From positions 248,001 through 312,000 of the forward strand of contig CAVTTR010000007.1 of NCBI GenBank assembly GCA_963737745.1: a stretch of DNA of 64,000 nt. The letters are read 5' to 3'. Positions 46,301 to 56,415 of the stretch are shown here, piece by piece (positions within the stretch are counted from its first letter, which is position 1; each line of letters begins with the position of its first letter). A program made the position numbers and the translations under genes. Source of the DNA: Bog-473 sp963737745. Lineage in GTDB: Bacteria; Actinomycetota; Acidimicrobiia; Acidimicrobiales; RAAP-2. The notes below the pieces were generated by a model. It was not told the DNA's origin, ran no database searches, and saw nothing but the letters and a program-made list of their open reading frames with translations.

Positions 46301-47659
46301 GTGGCTACGTTCACGGGTAGGGTCGATGGAACGCCGATGAACTCAGTGGCGACCGCCGTTGAAAAGGTTGGCGGCGTGGAAGAGGAGTGGTTCTTCGAGG
46401 GCGAGGCCAGCGCATTTCGGCTAGTTGACGGCGTCTCTGAATACGCCGTGGACGGGCGGTGGCCAGCGGAGCGGTGGAACAAAGAACCGTTTCTCACGCG
46501 CATGCTGGTCGTGCGTCCCTCGGATCCCTCGCGATTTAACGGGACGGTGGTTGTCAACTGGAACAACGTGTCGGCGGGTGAAAGCTTCGAGCCTCCTCGG
46601 AGCGCAGCTCGCTTAGTCGCAGACGGGTTCGTCCTGGTGGGTGTCTCGGCACAGCACGTCGGCGTCGAGGGCGCCGGCGCTTCGGGTTGGGCGGGGTTCC
46701 AGATGCCGGCGCTCAAGATCGACGAGCCGTCACGCTATCGCTCGCTATCCCATCCCGGTGATGACTACTCGTTTGACATTTTTACCCAGGCGGGGCGACT
46801 CTTGGACCGCGACCGAACCGAGGGGACCGGTCCTCTGGAAGCGCTCGACGTTCGTCATGTGATTGCCACCGGTGGGTCGCAGTCTGCCGCTCGGCTGATG
46901 GGGTACTTCAACGGAGTGCACCCGCTCGAATCGGTCTTCGACGCGTTCCTACTCACAGTCTTCCCGAACGCCCCGTGCGCGCTCAACGCCGCGTCGGGTG
47001 CGGAGACGCTTCCCCGTATGGGCGGCCCCAACCCATTCGCATTGGTCGACTGGAACGGTCACGTGCTCCGGGTCGACCTGGACACGCCATGCATCGTCCT
47101 GAACTCAGAGGCCGAGGCCGCCGACTGTTATCCGAATGTACAGCCCGACGGAAACCGACTCCGCGTATGGGAGATCCCTGGTACCGGTCACGCCGGCATG
47201 ATCTCGTCTGAAGAGTTCGACGAGCGCCCAGCCATCGCCGGCATCCCGCACTCCGAGGTCTGCTTCGGGCCTGCCAAACGGGCAGCGATCCACTTGTTGC
47301 CAAAGTGGCTCGAGGGCGGATCGTCACCTCCGATCCAGCCGCGCATTACTCGAGGTGACGACCCAACGTGGCTTGCCCGCGACGAGGCCGGCAACGCTAC
47401 CGGTGGCATCCGCTGGCCCGATGTCGAGGCACCCCTCGCAATCCATAGGGCCGAAGCCAGGCCCGGTGGCGGGCCGTTCGGTATGGGTGAAACCACGCCC
47501 TTCAGCGACGAGAAGATCCGCGCCTTGTATCCCGACCACGCATCGTGGTTCGCCATGTACAAGGCGGCAGTGGATCACCTGGTGGACAACCAAGTGATCC
47601 TCCCTGATGACGCCTCAGACATGCTCAATCAGGCTGAAGCCGTCGAGTTCCCTGCCTAA
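46301..47659 (+). CDS. Alpha/beta-hydrolase-domain protein (Abhydrolase_10 type)
   Basis: 452 residues starting at a GTG with GGGGGG nine bases upstream. N-terminal segments GTVVVNWNNVSAG and GFVLVGVSAQHVGVEG, the GGSQSA elbow with Ser193, and a C-terminal GTGHAG with the likely catalytic His fit the large bacterial alpha/beta-hydrolase-domain family (PF20091). No export signal is seen. Most members are uncharacterised; an esterase acting on hydrophobic esters is probable. Part of the island's hydrolase set. Confidence 0.85.
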   Translation: MATFTGRVDGTPMNSVATAVEKVGGVEEEWFFEGEASAFRLVDGVSEYAVDGRWPAERWNKEPFLTRMLVVRPSDPSRFNGTVVVNWNNVSAGESFEPPRSAARLVADGFVLVGVSAQHVGVEGAGASGWAGFQMPALKIDEPSRYRSLSHPGDDYSFDIFTQAGRLLDRDRTEGTGPLEALDVRHVIATGGSQSAARLMGYFNGVHPLESVFDAFLLTVFPNAPCALNAASGAETLPRMGGPNPFALVDWNGHVLRVDLDTPCIVLNSEAEAADCYPNVQPDGNRLRVWEIPGTGHAGMISSEEFDERPAIAGIPHSEVCFGPAKRAAIHLLPKWLEGGSSPPIQPRITRGDDPTWLARDEAGNATGGIRWPDVEAPLAIHRAEARPGGGPFGMGETTPFSDEKIRALYPDHASWFAMYKAAVDHLVDNQVILPDDASDMLNQAEAVEFPA

Positions 47660-47833
47660 AACGTTGCCCTAGGGGGACCCTTGTCCGGCCGTTCCAGCCA
47701 ACGCCGATTCGTGTAGAGAAGCCGGAAACATCCTCTCGGCGATTGCACCCCACTCGGGTCATAACTGATTTCCGAATGTGTGGCGCTTGACACTTCCCTG
47801 TCACACAAATGTTCAAAGCAGATACTCGTGCCT

Positions 47834-48328
47834 CTAAATGAGCATTACCTCTTCCAGGCGGGCTAACGACCGCTGCATAGCTTCGATCATGTAACGACGT
47901 GTCCGAATTTTCTCAAGATTCCGCTTTGCTCGGGGAGCCTCGTGGGCAATGTCCCATGTCTCGCGCACGAGAGTGCCCCCATAATCGGGTTGGAGTTCAT
48001 AGCTCCAGATTCGACCTCCGCCCCACCGGGCGATCCAAGTGATCGTCGAGAAGGTCTGCCACGCGATTCGTCGGTTCACCTCAAAGTCGACAACTGTGCT
48101 CGCCGTCGAATATGGGATCCCCATTTTCATAGACATTATGAAGGTCGACCCCAGCGCCAAACGCTGCGGGCTCGATTTCGGCTGGCGCACGGCACCGGAT
48201 CCGTCAATCTCGTGATGGCGCGAAGGATCGGCGAGGAGGTCGAATATCCGTTCCGGAGAGGCGATGATCAAACGTTCAACGGAGGTGCGGTCGAAGTGCC
48301 CCGCGGTTGGCTCTGAGAAGTCCGTCAT
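47834..48328 (-). CDS. SRPBCC-fold protein (polyketide cyclase/START-like)
   Basis: 164 residues. SVERLIIASPERIFDLLADPSRHHEIDGSG is the standard SRPBCC opening, followed by alternating strands (STFIMSMKMG..., RRIAWQTF) and the long C-terminal helix NLEKIRTRRYMIEAMQRSLARLEEV. This fold makes a deep hydrophobic pocket for lipids, steroids or aromatic polyketides. Leftward, with the SGNH gene 28 bases upstream, so probably co-transcribed. Ligand unknown. Confidence 0.85.
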   Translation of the reverse strand: MTDFSEPTAGHFDRTSVERLIIASPERIFDLLADPSRHHEIDGSGAVRQPKSSPQRLALGSTFIMSMKMGIPYSTASTVVDFEVNRRIAWQTFSTITWIARWGGGRIWSYELQPDYGGTLVRETWDIAHEAPRAKRNLEKIRTRRYMIEAMQRSLARLEEVMLI

Positions 48329-48356
48329 GCCGGCATCCCGACCGAAGGATACAAAG

Positions 48357-49130
48357 TCATGGAGTATTCACAAAATTAAAGGTGAGATCGGCTACCACAT
48401 ACGCAGCACGCTCGCCAAGGTGGACGTGGTCAGTCAGAATAGCTAGGCCGTTGCTGGATCCCACTGCATCCCAAGTATGTCGAAGGACATGATGTTGGAG
48501 TTGTGCTTTCATCGTGAGGACGATCTTCACCTCGTACGGAGGTGGTCTGTGACCGGGCGGCAGGAGCTCGACCAGGCGGTCATGTAGTGGCAAACAATCC
48601 AATTTCCACTCCGCCGCTATCGTGTGTAGCGCCCCGTTGTATCTGTTGACGCGCTCGTTCGTCGAGCTATCAAGATCCTCACCCAGCATTGGAATCTCGA
48701 TGATGGCGATTCGTGCGTGGGTCTCGGTTCGAAGCCGCCGCACAATTTCGGAGACATTTGCAATGAACCAGTCTAGGTTCGGCGACGTCCGCCGGATCCC
48801 CTTCATGCGTAACGTCCAGCGGTTGAAGGAAGACATGGGCTCGAGTGCCACATCGTTGGTGCCGACCATGAGGGTCACAATGTCGGGGTCACACCGGATT
48901 ACCGTATCGATGCGCTGCAGCACGTTCCAGGCCAAATCACCAGCAACGCCTGCGTTCACGACCTGGATGTTTTGCGTTCTCACCAAGTCGCGCAGCATCG
49001 CCACCCAGTCAGCGCTACCTACGCCCTCCGTGATGGAGTCGCCTACACACGCCACTACGGACTTGACACTCGGTGCTCTCCCCTCGCGCAAGAACGCCGT
49101 TGTCGTACCCCGTCTGGAGTGTCGGTCCAT
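48357..49130 (-). CDS. SGNH/GDSL-family hydrolase
   Basis: 257 residues. GDSIT with Ser32, NAGVAGD near 59, GTND (90-93) and LTDHVHL near 233 make the full catalytic set. A stretch of about 40 residues between block III and the end (PPPYEVKIVLTMKAQLQHHVLRHTW) is unusual for the family. No signal peptide is visible. It sits between the SRPBCC gene and an EthD-like gene on the same strand; the three could form one unit. Confidence 0.88.
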   Translation of the reverse strand: MDRHSRRGTTTAFLREGRAPSVKSVVACVGDSITEGVGSADWVAMLRDLVRTQNIQVVNAGVAGDLAWNVLQRIDTVIRCDPDIVTLMVGTNDVALEPMSSFNRWTLRMKGIRRTSPNLDWFIANVSEIVRRLRTETHARIAIIEIPMLGEDLDSSTNERVNRYNGALHTIAAEWKLDCLPLHDRLVELLPPGHRPPPYEVKIVLTMKAQLQHHVLRHTWDAVGSSNGLAILTDHVHLGERAAYVVADLTFNFVNTP

Positions 49131-49169
49131 TACGCCTCCATAAGTCGCAGCAACGAGTCGTGGAGCAGA

Positions 49170-49916
49170 TCAGGGAAGATGGCGTGTCCAGTCGAACGGA
49201 ACCACTGAATAAAACGGTGCGGCGAGCAACCCGGCGGAACCCTCGGAATCCCAACGCCGCCGAACTTCGTTCCCGATACGCTCACCTGTCGACACCGGAT
49301 CATCGTCCAGATAGCAATAGGTGATCTGTAGTCCTCGAGCGTCGGTGGAAAAAGGCGCGGGTGCAAGGTTGCCGTGATACGACCAAACGCCTGCCACGCC
49401 AGGGATGGTGGCAAGAGCGTCGGCCGAGACATGCCCTCTCTCAATGAGCAGGTAGACACCCTGCGCCGGACGCCAAGGAATTACATCAGCCCCCGCCACG
49501 GCGATTGGGGCAGCTACCTTCCCGACCAGATCCGCCGTCATGAATTCCACCGTGGGCAGGCGCAGCGGCATGCGACCGGCGTCGTTGAGTGCAGCTCCGA
49601 GGTCGGAGAACGGCCCGAGCGGTTCAAAACCAGTGAGGAGATACGTCATCACGTGATCAACCGCGTCGTATTTCTCTTCGCTGGCGGCTCGAACGGCTCG
49701 GCATCCCGCCGTAGAGACCAAGCGTAGAGAGTTGCGGAGGCCTGCGAGTCGATGCTGCTCGGGTCGATGGTCAAGAGAGTGCCACTCGACATACTCGGCG
49801 TCTCGCCCCTCCGGCTCCCGAGCCGACAACGAGATAAATGCAATCTTTACATCAGTAAGACCAGTTTCAAGAACGCGAGGCAGTTGATCGGAAGGGATCC
49901 CTGTAAGGTGCATCAT
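49170..49916 (-). CDS. Two-domain EthD-like protein (island copy)
   Basis: About 248 residues. It is homologous over its full length to the chromosomal protein at 11301-12029: VKIAFISLSA, EWHSLDHRPEQHRLAGLR and LDDDPVSTGE in it correspond to VKAAFFSFTP, RWHLLDHMPEQYQIPGIQ and LDDDPLATTK. The second W-H-x-x-D-H motif is lost in this copy. The ATG at 49916 is used provisionally; the comparison suggests the real protein may begin some 20 residues later. Accessory or uncharacterised function. 39 bases upstream of the SGNH gene. Confidence 0.75.
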   Translation of the reverse strand: MMHLTGIPSDQLPRVLETGLTDVKIAFISLSAREPEGRDAEYVEWHSLDHRPEQHRLAGLRNSLRLVSTAGCRAVRAASEEKYDAVDHVMTYLLTGFEPLGPFSDLGAALNDAGRMPLRLPTVEFMTADLVGKVAAPIAVAGADVIPWRPAQGVYLLIERGHVSADALATIPGVAGVWSYHGNLAPAPFSTDARGLQITYCYLDDDPVSTGERIGNEVRRRWDSEGSAGLLAAPFYSVVPFDWTRHLP

Positions 49917-50301
49917 TTCGAAATCATCGGTTCGTTACTTCCCAATTCAATAGGGTTCGATAGTTCGTGCAGACGTTGCAAACAGACAAACATTCATGTT
50001 GGGCCAACTGCCGGCAACTCTACCCACACCTTGTACTCGTAACAGAGTTCGTCGTCAATCACGACGATGATTCGCTTCATTGCCCCCTCGTCTCTCGCCC
50101 GTGCTTGTCTTGCGGAAGGGTCGAGCACTCACCGCAGCCCGGGTTCACGGCGTATACGACTCATGTCGCCGGGTCCAACTAGGTGGATAGTAATGGCTTT
50201 ACTGTCGAAAACGCAAGGGGGTGGTTGTGACTCAGCCACCGAGTCAGCCGGCTCCTGGGGTGCGCCTGGTGTCCGTCGCTAGGCCCAGAGTCTTGCTGAA
50301 A
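49917..50301. other. Intergenic region without a recognised gene
   Basis: About 385 bases between two leftward genes. Open frames here are short and give no family match. Nothing notable seen beyond A+T-richer composition than the chromosome part. Confidence 0.4.
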
Positions 50302-50901
50302 TTACTTTCGCTTCGTGGGGCGGCGCGCTGACCGTTGAGATACCGCAGTGACAGGAGTGGTGCCCGTTAACCGCCTTAGGGTCCGCTCGAGGGTTGACAT
50401 GATCTCGGTCAAGGCGAGGTCTTCAGTGGCGTACCGGAAGACCAACGCATAAATCACGTTGCCTACGATCATAAGAACGTCTTCAGCGAATTCGGGATCA
50501 ACATCCTGAATCACCTTTTTCATCGAGGCTTCAGTGGCGGTCGATCCTTGCAGCAGAAGCCGTCCGCCGCCTGGGCTGAGCCGGGCGCGCATGAAAGCTT
50601 CCGCCATATTTGGATTCTGCTCCCATGGTTCGAAAATGTGGCGGAAGTACCGCATCAGAGCGTCGAAGAGTGGGGCACTCGAAGGGTTCTCAGGAAGCGA
50701 CCTGTAAACGTTTGCGTCCATCCAGGACTCAATCGCGGCAACAATCAACTCGTCGCGGGACGTGAAGTGTTTATAGACAGTGGAAAGTGACACTCGGGCT
50801 CGCTTAGCCACTTCGACTAGCTGAACCGAGTCAGTTCCATTCGATTCGATCATGGAAACGACGACGGCCAGGATCTTCTCTGGGGCCGACGTCGTCATCA
50901 T
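50302..50901 (-). CDS. TetR-family regulator, KstR-like
   Basis: 199 residues. Helix-turn-helix near residues 25-57 (SVQLVEVAKRARVSLSTVYKHFTSRDELI) and a ligand domain with NPNMAEAFMRARLSPGG, which resembles the NPLLTEAMTRAY region of mycobacterial KstR, the cholesterol-regulon repressor that responds to a steroid acyl-CoA. The resemblance is by eye only. It is divergent from an SDR gene at 51387 across a region with two related palindromes (50960-51042). A lysine/arginine-rich tail ends the protein. It probably controls island genes. Confidence 0.85.
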   Translation of the reverse strand: MMTTSAPEKILAVVVSMIESNGTDSVQLVEVAKRARVSLSTVYKHFTSRDELIVAAIESWMDANVYRSLPENPSSAPLFDALMRYFRHIFEPWEQNPNMAEAFMRARLSPGGGRLLLQGSTATEASMKKVIQDVDPEFAEDVLMIVGNVIYALVFRYATEDLALTEIMSTLERTLRRLTGTTPVTAVSQRSARRPTKRK

Positions 50902-50959
50902 GCTCTTCTTGGGTTTGGGAATGAGATGCCTTTGGATCAGGTGAAAAGGGAATCGCTAC

Positions 50960-51042
50960 AATTTGACGTCAACCTACGGAGGATACTTGAGCCCAACACC
51001 AGAGGCCACGTTCTTTGTAGAGCGTCGATATGACGTCAAATT
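50960..51042. promoter_or_regulatory. Pair of TGACGTCA-centred operator candidates
   Basis: AATTTGACGTCA at 50960-50971 and its exact reverse complement TGACGTCAAATT at 51031-51042. Each contains the palindrome TGACGTCA (the first is TTGACGTCAA). They lie 58 and 130 bases upstream of the TetR start in the divergent region, where a repressor dimer would bind. Centre-to-centre spacing is about 70 bases. Confidence 0.55.
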
Positions 51043-51386
51043 TAGAGCAAGGTCATGACCCGCTTACCCCGCTTTACATCTGCCGTCAACGGTGAGTTAG
51101 TGAGATTGAAAGACCAATCGACGAGACGTCCCGCTGGAGCCGATGGCTCTTGGCGTTGGTAAACCTCCGGCCGCTTTCGTTCAAACAAGGGCATGGGAAG
51201 GCCGCCTCGACATTGACAGGACGAAGGCCCGATCCGTAGAGTAAGGATATTACTCATGCGAGTAGCAATGAGATTGGAAGCTCATAAACCCTGCTTGGAG
51301 GGTAGTGCCCTCTAAGGGTTCGACTCCAGACAATGTTGGCTGGGCTTATGGCGTGACGTACACGGACTGAGAAAGAGTGGGGGCCA

Positions 51387-52227
51387 ATGATTCAAGGGGA
51401 AGATCAAGCCCGTCTTGGCGAACGCATGATTGTCGTGACCGGTGTTGGGGGAATGGGTCTTGCCATCGCGCGGCAGACTTGGCTCCGGTTCGACGCTTTT
51501 GCTGGCTGACGTCAATGAAGAAGCTTTGGCCGTCGCTGCGGACGAGCTCCGGGGCGACGGCTACCGGGTGGTGGAGCATGTGACAGATGTCTCGAACGAG
51601 GAATCTGTCGCCGCTCTGGCCCAAGCAGCTTCGAGCTGTGGTCGAATAGAGGTGTTGGCCCATACTGCCGGTGTCTCACCTGTCCAAGCGTCGGTTGAAG
51701 CGATTCTTCGGGTGGACCTTCTGGGCACGGCTCTGGTACTGGACGCATTCGCCTCCGTGATCGCTCCGGGCGGTGCGGCCGTATTCATCGCGTCAATGGC
51801 CGGCACAATACTTCCTTATGATGCCGCCCTCGAGCGGCGCCTTGCGACGACGCCGACCGCAGATCTCCTCAATCTGCCCGAGCTGTCCAAGGCGAACCTT
51901 ACGGATGCCGGAAGCGCATACTCGATGGCAAAGCGGGCCAATCAAGTTCGCGTACGTGCCAGCGCAGTCGTCTGGGGCCGTCGTCAGGCTCGAGTCAATT
52001 CGATTTCTCCGGGCATCATCTCAACGCCGATGGGAAACACTGAGCTGAACGGGCCCAATGGCGATTTCATGCGGGCGATGGTGGCCGGCAGCCCCAGCGG
52101 TCGTGTCGGCACGCCTCATGACATTGCCTCGGCCGTTGAGTTTCTTGTCGGCCCTCATGCCTCCTTTATCACGGGTACTGATTTGCTTGTGGACGGTGGC
52201 GTCGTCGCGAGCATCCTTGCCGGCTGA
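51387..52227 (+). CDS. SDR-family oxidoreductase, one frameshift
   Basis: About 280 residues after repair. The start MIQGEDQARLGERMIVVTGVGGMGLAIAR (frame from 51387) carries the cofactor loop; the frame then changes near 51475 (one extra base) into LGSGSTLLLADVNEE and the remaining protein. Later motifs: HTAGVSP, IASMAG, Tyr/Lys in AYSMAKRA, and VDGG near the C-terminus. An insertion between the Ser and Tyr motifs (DAALERRLATTPTADLLN) resembles the 3-alpha-hydroxysteroid-dehydrogenase-like SDR at 5523. Divergent from the KstR-like gene. Confidence 0.83.
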
Positions 52228-52452
52228 GCGTGACGCTGGCGGCGGTGACATGACGCCTCCAAAGAGCGCTTAGGGCGGTTGTTTACGCCAGGAGCCATCG
52301 GCAACCGCTCGTCGTTTTTGATTCCTCTGTGCAGGATCAGACAAGGGTTCAGCACAGTCACAACCACTTAGAGGTCGGTGCTCACGCACGAGATACCTTT
52401 AACCGAGGAGCTTGAGTGGTGACTAAATCAGCGAATCGCTGGATGTGACACG

Positions 52453-53247
52453 ATGACGACGATGTCCAAGGGTCAGTTGATCGCAGCCCTGGGAAGTTCG
52501 TTCGCCGCCGGACCTGGGATCGAACCCATTGCGGACCTCGTCGCGATGCGATCCGAGAAGAACTACGCCCACCAGCTAGCGAAGCGGATCGGCGCTCGGC
52601 TCATTGATCTCACGGTCTCCGGGGCAACCACCGCGAATATTATTGATACGCCCCAGCAAGTGGGCGAAGGAACCGTCTATCCGCCGCAAATCGAAGGCCT
52701 TCCCGCCGATGCCGATGTCGTGACGATAACTGCAGGTGGCAACGACCTCAATTTCTCCGGCGGGATGCTTTACGCGGCGTGGCTCCACCTTGAACCAACG
52801 TCACCGATAGTAGGAATGCTCGAGCCTCTATTCCCCGACGGCATTCTGCTTCCCACTGAACACGCCATTGAGGAGGCGACACGTGGTCTTGATCTGGTCA
52901 TTGAGAAGGCACGCCTGAAAGCACCCACGGCGCGGGTCATACTTGTCGACTACCTGACGGTTCTCGACCGCGCCTCGGCCGCCACTGTGCCGTTCTCCGA
53001 TAACCAACTTGGTCAGTTCCTTTCAATTCAGAGCGCAGTCAGGCAGGTGTTTACAGATGCAGCCCTCCGGTCGGGCGCTGAATTGATCTCGGCCTCGTCT
53101 CTGAGTGCGGGACACGCAGTGGGATCCCCGGATCCATGGGTCCAGCCCTTCCATCAGGTCTTGGCTCAGACCGCCGGTTCGTTCCATCCGAACGAAACCG
53201 GAATGACAGCCATCGCGGCGGAGTTGGAACGAGCACTCGGGTCCTAG
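52453..53247 (+). CDS. SGNH-family hydrolase (lipase-like)
   Basis: 264 residues. GSS in ALGSSFAAG (14-20) replaces the usual GDS, with Ser16 as nucleophile; AGGNDLNF (93-100) is block III, and SFHPNETG near 244 contains the catalytic His. This pattern is that of SGNH lipases such as the Streptomyces type, normally secreted, yet no signal peptide is visible here. Third SGNH enzyme on the island. It stands alone downstream of the SDR gene by about 225 bases. Confidence 0.88.
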   Translation: MTTMSKGQLIAALGSSFAAGPGIEPIADLVAMRSEKNYAHQLAKRIGARLIDLTVSGATTANIIDTPQQVGEGTVYPPQIEGLPADADVVTITAGGNDLNFSGGMLYAAWLHLEPTSPIVGMLEPLFPDGILLPTEHAIEEATRGLDLVIEKARLKAPTARVILVDYLTVLDRASAATVPFSDNQLGQFLSIQSAVRQVFTDAALRSGAELISASSLSAGHAVGSPDPWVQPFHQVLAQTAGSFHPNETGMTAIAAELERALGS

Positions 53248-53407
53248 GTGAGTCGATCGTCATCCGACCCCCCAACACCTTCGTCTGGGGCTGAACTTTG
53301 TTATGGCAAACGTCGAAGTGCTCTGGAACATGCCGGTGTGAAATGCGACGGCGACTTCACGGCTTGGCAAGTTTCCGGAACCCGAACGACGACGATGCGG
53401 CCGGTCA

Positions 53408-54989
53408 CTATGCCCCTGATTCGCTACTTTCTCTGCCAATCAGGAGACCGTCAAGTGGTACCTCTGCCCACGACAGGCGTTCGGCGCCGAAAGGGTCTGA
53501 GCCGACCGACGAGGGTGTGTCAAACAACATCGTGTACCGGTTTTCGAGCGTGTAGGGCGGCCATTCCGCCAATTTGTCATGGTTGGGATCACCGGTATAC
53601 GCAAGCGAGACCAGGGCGCCGCTCATCGACGCCACGAGCTCATCGGCGTGGGGTCCCGCCGCCAATGGCGCCTTATCAACGTTGTCGAAAAAATATGGCA
53701 TGTCGGAGCCGTGGGCGGACCACCTCCGCCCCGAAGGGTCCGGTTGTCCCCACTGGAACAAGTACATCCACACAGGAGCCCCTCCAGCCTGAATTCTGGC
53801 TTCGGACAATCGAATGTGGGGTACCCGCATCGTGGCATCTGTCATCGTCGCCACGAGGAGGGATGTCGGGTCATCATGAGGACGAATCGTTTTGTAATCG
53901 GCGAGGATCGCGTCCTGCAGGTTCGCCGACTACCTTCGCGAGGCGCTCTCGAACACCTTGTTCGGTAAGTGAGCCGAACTCTGGGTCTGCAATGAGAAAT
54001 GCCAACATTTCATCCGCCGTACAGCCAGACACGATCGGAACACTGGCGGAGGCTCCAAGCTGTAAGGCCCGCTCGGGGTGTTGAGGAAGACTGGGGCCGA
54101 GGACTGGGGCGAACCTGCGCCCTCCTCCACCGAGTAGCTGCGATCCCTGTAGCGCTAGTTCGGCGTCTATGAACCGACCGATCTCGACCGTGGCCAACCC
54201 TTTGAGATCATGGCCGATCCCCATTTGCGCCAGTGCCATGTCAGCCGTGGCCCGCGCCACTTCGGGTGGCTGCGCCGCCAACATCATGCCGCTCATCGGG
54301 AAGGCCTTGTGAAACAAACCGTTCGCTGCGGGCATCGCCAGGAGTACTGAGGTCTTCGCCCCCCCTCCTGACTCACCAAAGACCGTCACGTTGTTCGGGT
54401 CACCACCAAAACCAGCGATGTTCTGGCTCACCCACTCGAGCGCAGCCGCCACATCGAGCATTCCGACATTGCCCGAGTCAGCGAATTCCTCTCCGAACCC
54501 AGACAGGTCCAAGAAGCCGAAAATTCCCAAGCGATGGTTGACTCCTACCATCACGACGTTGCGGTGATTGGCCAGATTGGTGAAATCGTAAAGTGGCCAC
54601 GACGCCGATCCGGTGTTCATCCCGCCACCGTGAAGCCACACCAGGACGGGCAACTTCGTCTCGGCCTCGAGGGTCGGGGTCCAGACGTTCAGAACCAGGC
54701 AATCTTCGTTCATGATCGGCTCGGTCCCTAGGACGCCCATCATCTGCTCGATTTCCACAGACATGGGAGTTCCGGTCATCTGCTCTACGGTCATTTGAGG
54801 GCAGGAGGGGCCATACGTCTGACATTCGCGCACGCCGGACCAGGGTTGAGGTGGCCGTGCCGGTCGGAATCGGTTTTGGCCGCCGGTGTCATCCCCGTAG
54901 GGCACCCCCTTGAAGGCCCATATGCCGTCGATATTGGCACCGCGAACCCGGCCACTTGCCGTTTCAACTATTCCTGTAGGCATAGCCAT
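53408..54989 (-). CDS. Type-B carboxylesterase/lipase, one frameshift
   Basis: About 525 residues when repaired. The N-terminal 350 residues are intact: GIWAFKGVPYG, NEDCLVLNVW, oxyanion HGGG (120-123), and nucleophile Ser207 in GESGGG. After VVGEP the frame changes near 53925 and continues DAILADYKTIRPHDD...ATMTDATMRVPHIRLSEA and then FQWGQPDPSG...AHGSDMPYFF, which holds the catalytic His. Such enzymes hydrolyse esters of hydrophobic alcohols. Four intergenic bases of doubt remain, but the downstream fit is good, so the shift could be a sequencing error. Confidence 0.87.
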
Positions 54990-55100
54990 CCCCTCTTTCT
55001 GCTTTGACTCGCCCTATTGGGATGAGTGCACGAGTGGCGCGTCCATCGAAGGGGGCTTCGTCCAAACAGAGCCGATTCACTGCGATGTAAAGGCCCAGAA

Positions 55101-56333
55101 TCAGGATGGAAGCACGACACGCGAACCGCAGATCTGAGCTCCGTGGTCATACGGGACGAGCCCCTTCAGGGTCACTGTCAGGAATCCGCTGCATTCGGAC
55201 TTGGGCAACATGCCGACCGTCCCAAAGTGTGCGAAGGTCACGCCGGGGCTGGGAATAAGGCCGCCGGCCGTGTAGTTGGAGACCTGCCGCAGGTTCTTGA
55301 TGAAGGCCGCTCGTGTCGGATTCTTGCCCGCCAGTTCTAAGCCCTTGATCATGGTTTCGGCTTCCTCATATATCGCCAGAGCACTGGGGTCGTTCGCATA
55401 GGAGAACTTTGGTGTGTACTTCTTGAGGTTGGCCAGCATCACCTTCTGCGCTGCGGTGGGGGCACTTGGGTCAAAGCCCGTCGAAACTGTGTAGGTACCC
55501 TGCAGAGCTTTCGCCACGGCTGGCTGCGTCAAGAGGCTCTCGGGAATGCCGTAGTAGAACTCTTTGAGCTTGAGGCCAGCTTGCTGGAGCGTTTCGCTCA
55601 GAGACACTGTTTGCGTCGGCACCCCGGCATCGATGACGCCGTTGCAGCCCAACGACTTCATCTGGAGCGCCACAACGGTGAAGTTGGCGCCCGAAAATGG
55701 AAGTGAGTCGTTGTCGTAGCAGTTCTTGATCCCAGCCGCTGTGGCTTCCTTAATCAAGGCATTTTGGTTGTTGATCGCTGCCACCACATTGACCGAAATG
55801 ATGGCGAGCTTCGTCACGCCGATCTTTTTCATGAAGGCGATCTCGGTGCTGTACCCGTAGGTGACGCCGTTGAGCACTGTGGGGACCCCTAGGTCGAACA
55901 TGTTCGTATTGGGCTGTTGGCCCCATTCAGGCCCATCCGCGCCACCTCCCACGACCGGTATCCCCTGCTTCTGCAGGTAGACCGACGCGCCGTAGACGTA
56001 GGCCGAGGATTCCATCACCCCGAAGACCCCGTCGTCTTGGACCAGGTCCTGTGCCGCAAGTTGATTGCCCGCTGCGCTTGATTGGTCATCGGCGGTAACG
56101 AGCTTGAGCTGATGACCGTCCACCCCACCCTTGGCGTTTTGGGCGTCGAAGGCCGCCTCAGCGCCATACTCCACCCCGGTTTGCTCCGATGCCCCAGCGC
56201 CCGTTTCGCTCGCGATGAGGCCGATTGTGATCGGCGCGGCCTTGGCGCCTGCCGGCGCATTCATGATGGGACCGACAAGGGCGGCCCCAAAAATCGCGAG
56301 TACCGCACACGAGTAACGCACAGTTCGCTTCAT
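55101..56333 (-). CDS. ABC transporter substrate-binding protein, branched-chain/amide type
   Basis: 410 residues from the ATG at 56333 (GGGGGG just upstream). A signal peptide (KRTVRYSCAVLAIFGAALVGPIMNAPAGAKA) is followed by PITIGLIASETGAGASEQTGVEYGAEAAFDAQNAKGGVDG, the typical opening of the Leu/Ile/Val-binding (type I periplasmic) family. Four Cys residues near the C-terminal half may form disulphides. No lipobox is seen at the expected place. No permease or ATPase gene is nearby, so it must rely on a transporter elsewhere. It shares its layout with the second binding protein at 57838. Confidence 0.9.
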   Translation of the reverse strand: MKRTVRYSCAVLAIFGAALVGPIMNAPAGAKAAPITIGLIASETGAGASEQTGVEYGAEAAFDAQNAKGGVDGHQLKLVTADDQSSAAGNQLAAQDLVQDDGVFGVMESSAYVYGASVYLQKQGIPVVGGGADGPEWGQQPNTNMFDLGVPTVLNGVTYGYSTEIAFMKKIGVTKLAIISVNVVAAINNQNALIKEATAAGIKNCYDNDSLPFSGANFTVVALQMKSLGCNGVIDAGVPTQTVSLSETLQQAGLKLKEFYYGIPESLLTQPAVAKALQGTYTVSTGFDPSAPTAAQKVMLANLKKYTPKFSYANDPSALAIYEEAETMIKGLELAGKNPTRAAFIKNLRQVSNYTAGGLIPSPGVTFAHFGTVGMLPKSECSGFLTVTLKGLVPYDHGAQICGSRVVLPS

Positions 56334-56415
56334 GTCCCCCCAGTGCCTCACGAGTACTTTGATCGTTGATGCAGCCTCAGACGCGACGCACCCATCCGGT
56401 GTCAATCGTGTAGTA

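Noticed and set aside
50987..51058. 23-residue frame from a TTG after GGAGG in the regulator's upstream region
   Set aside because: The ribosome-like site is good, but the peptide has no features and overlaps the operator candidates.
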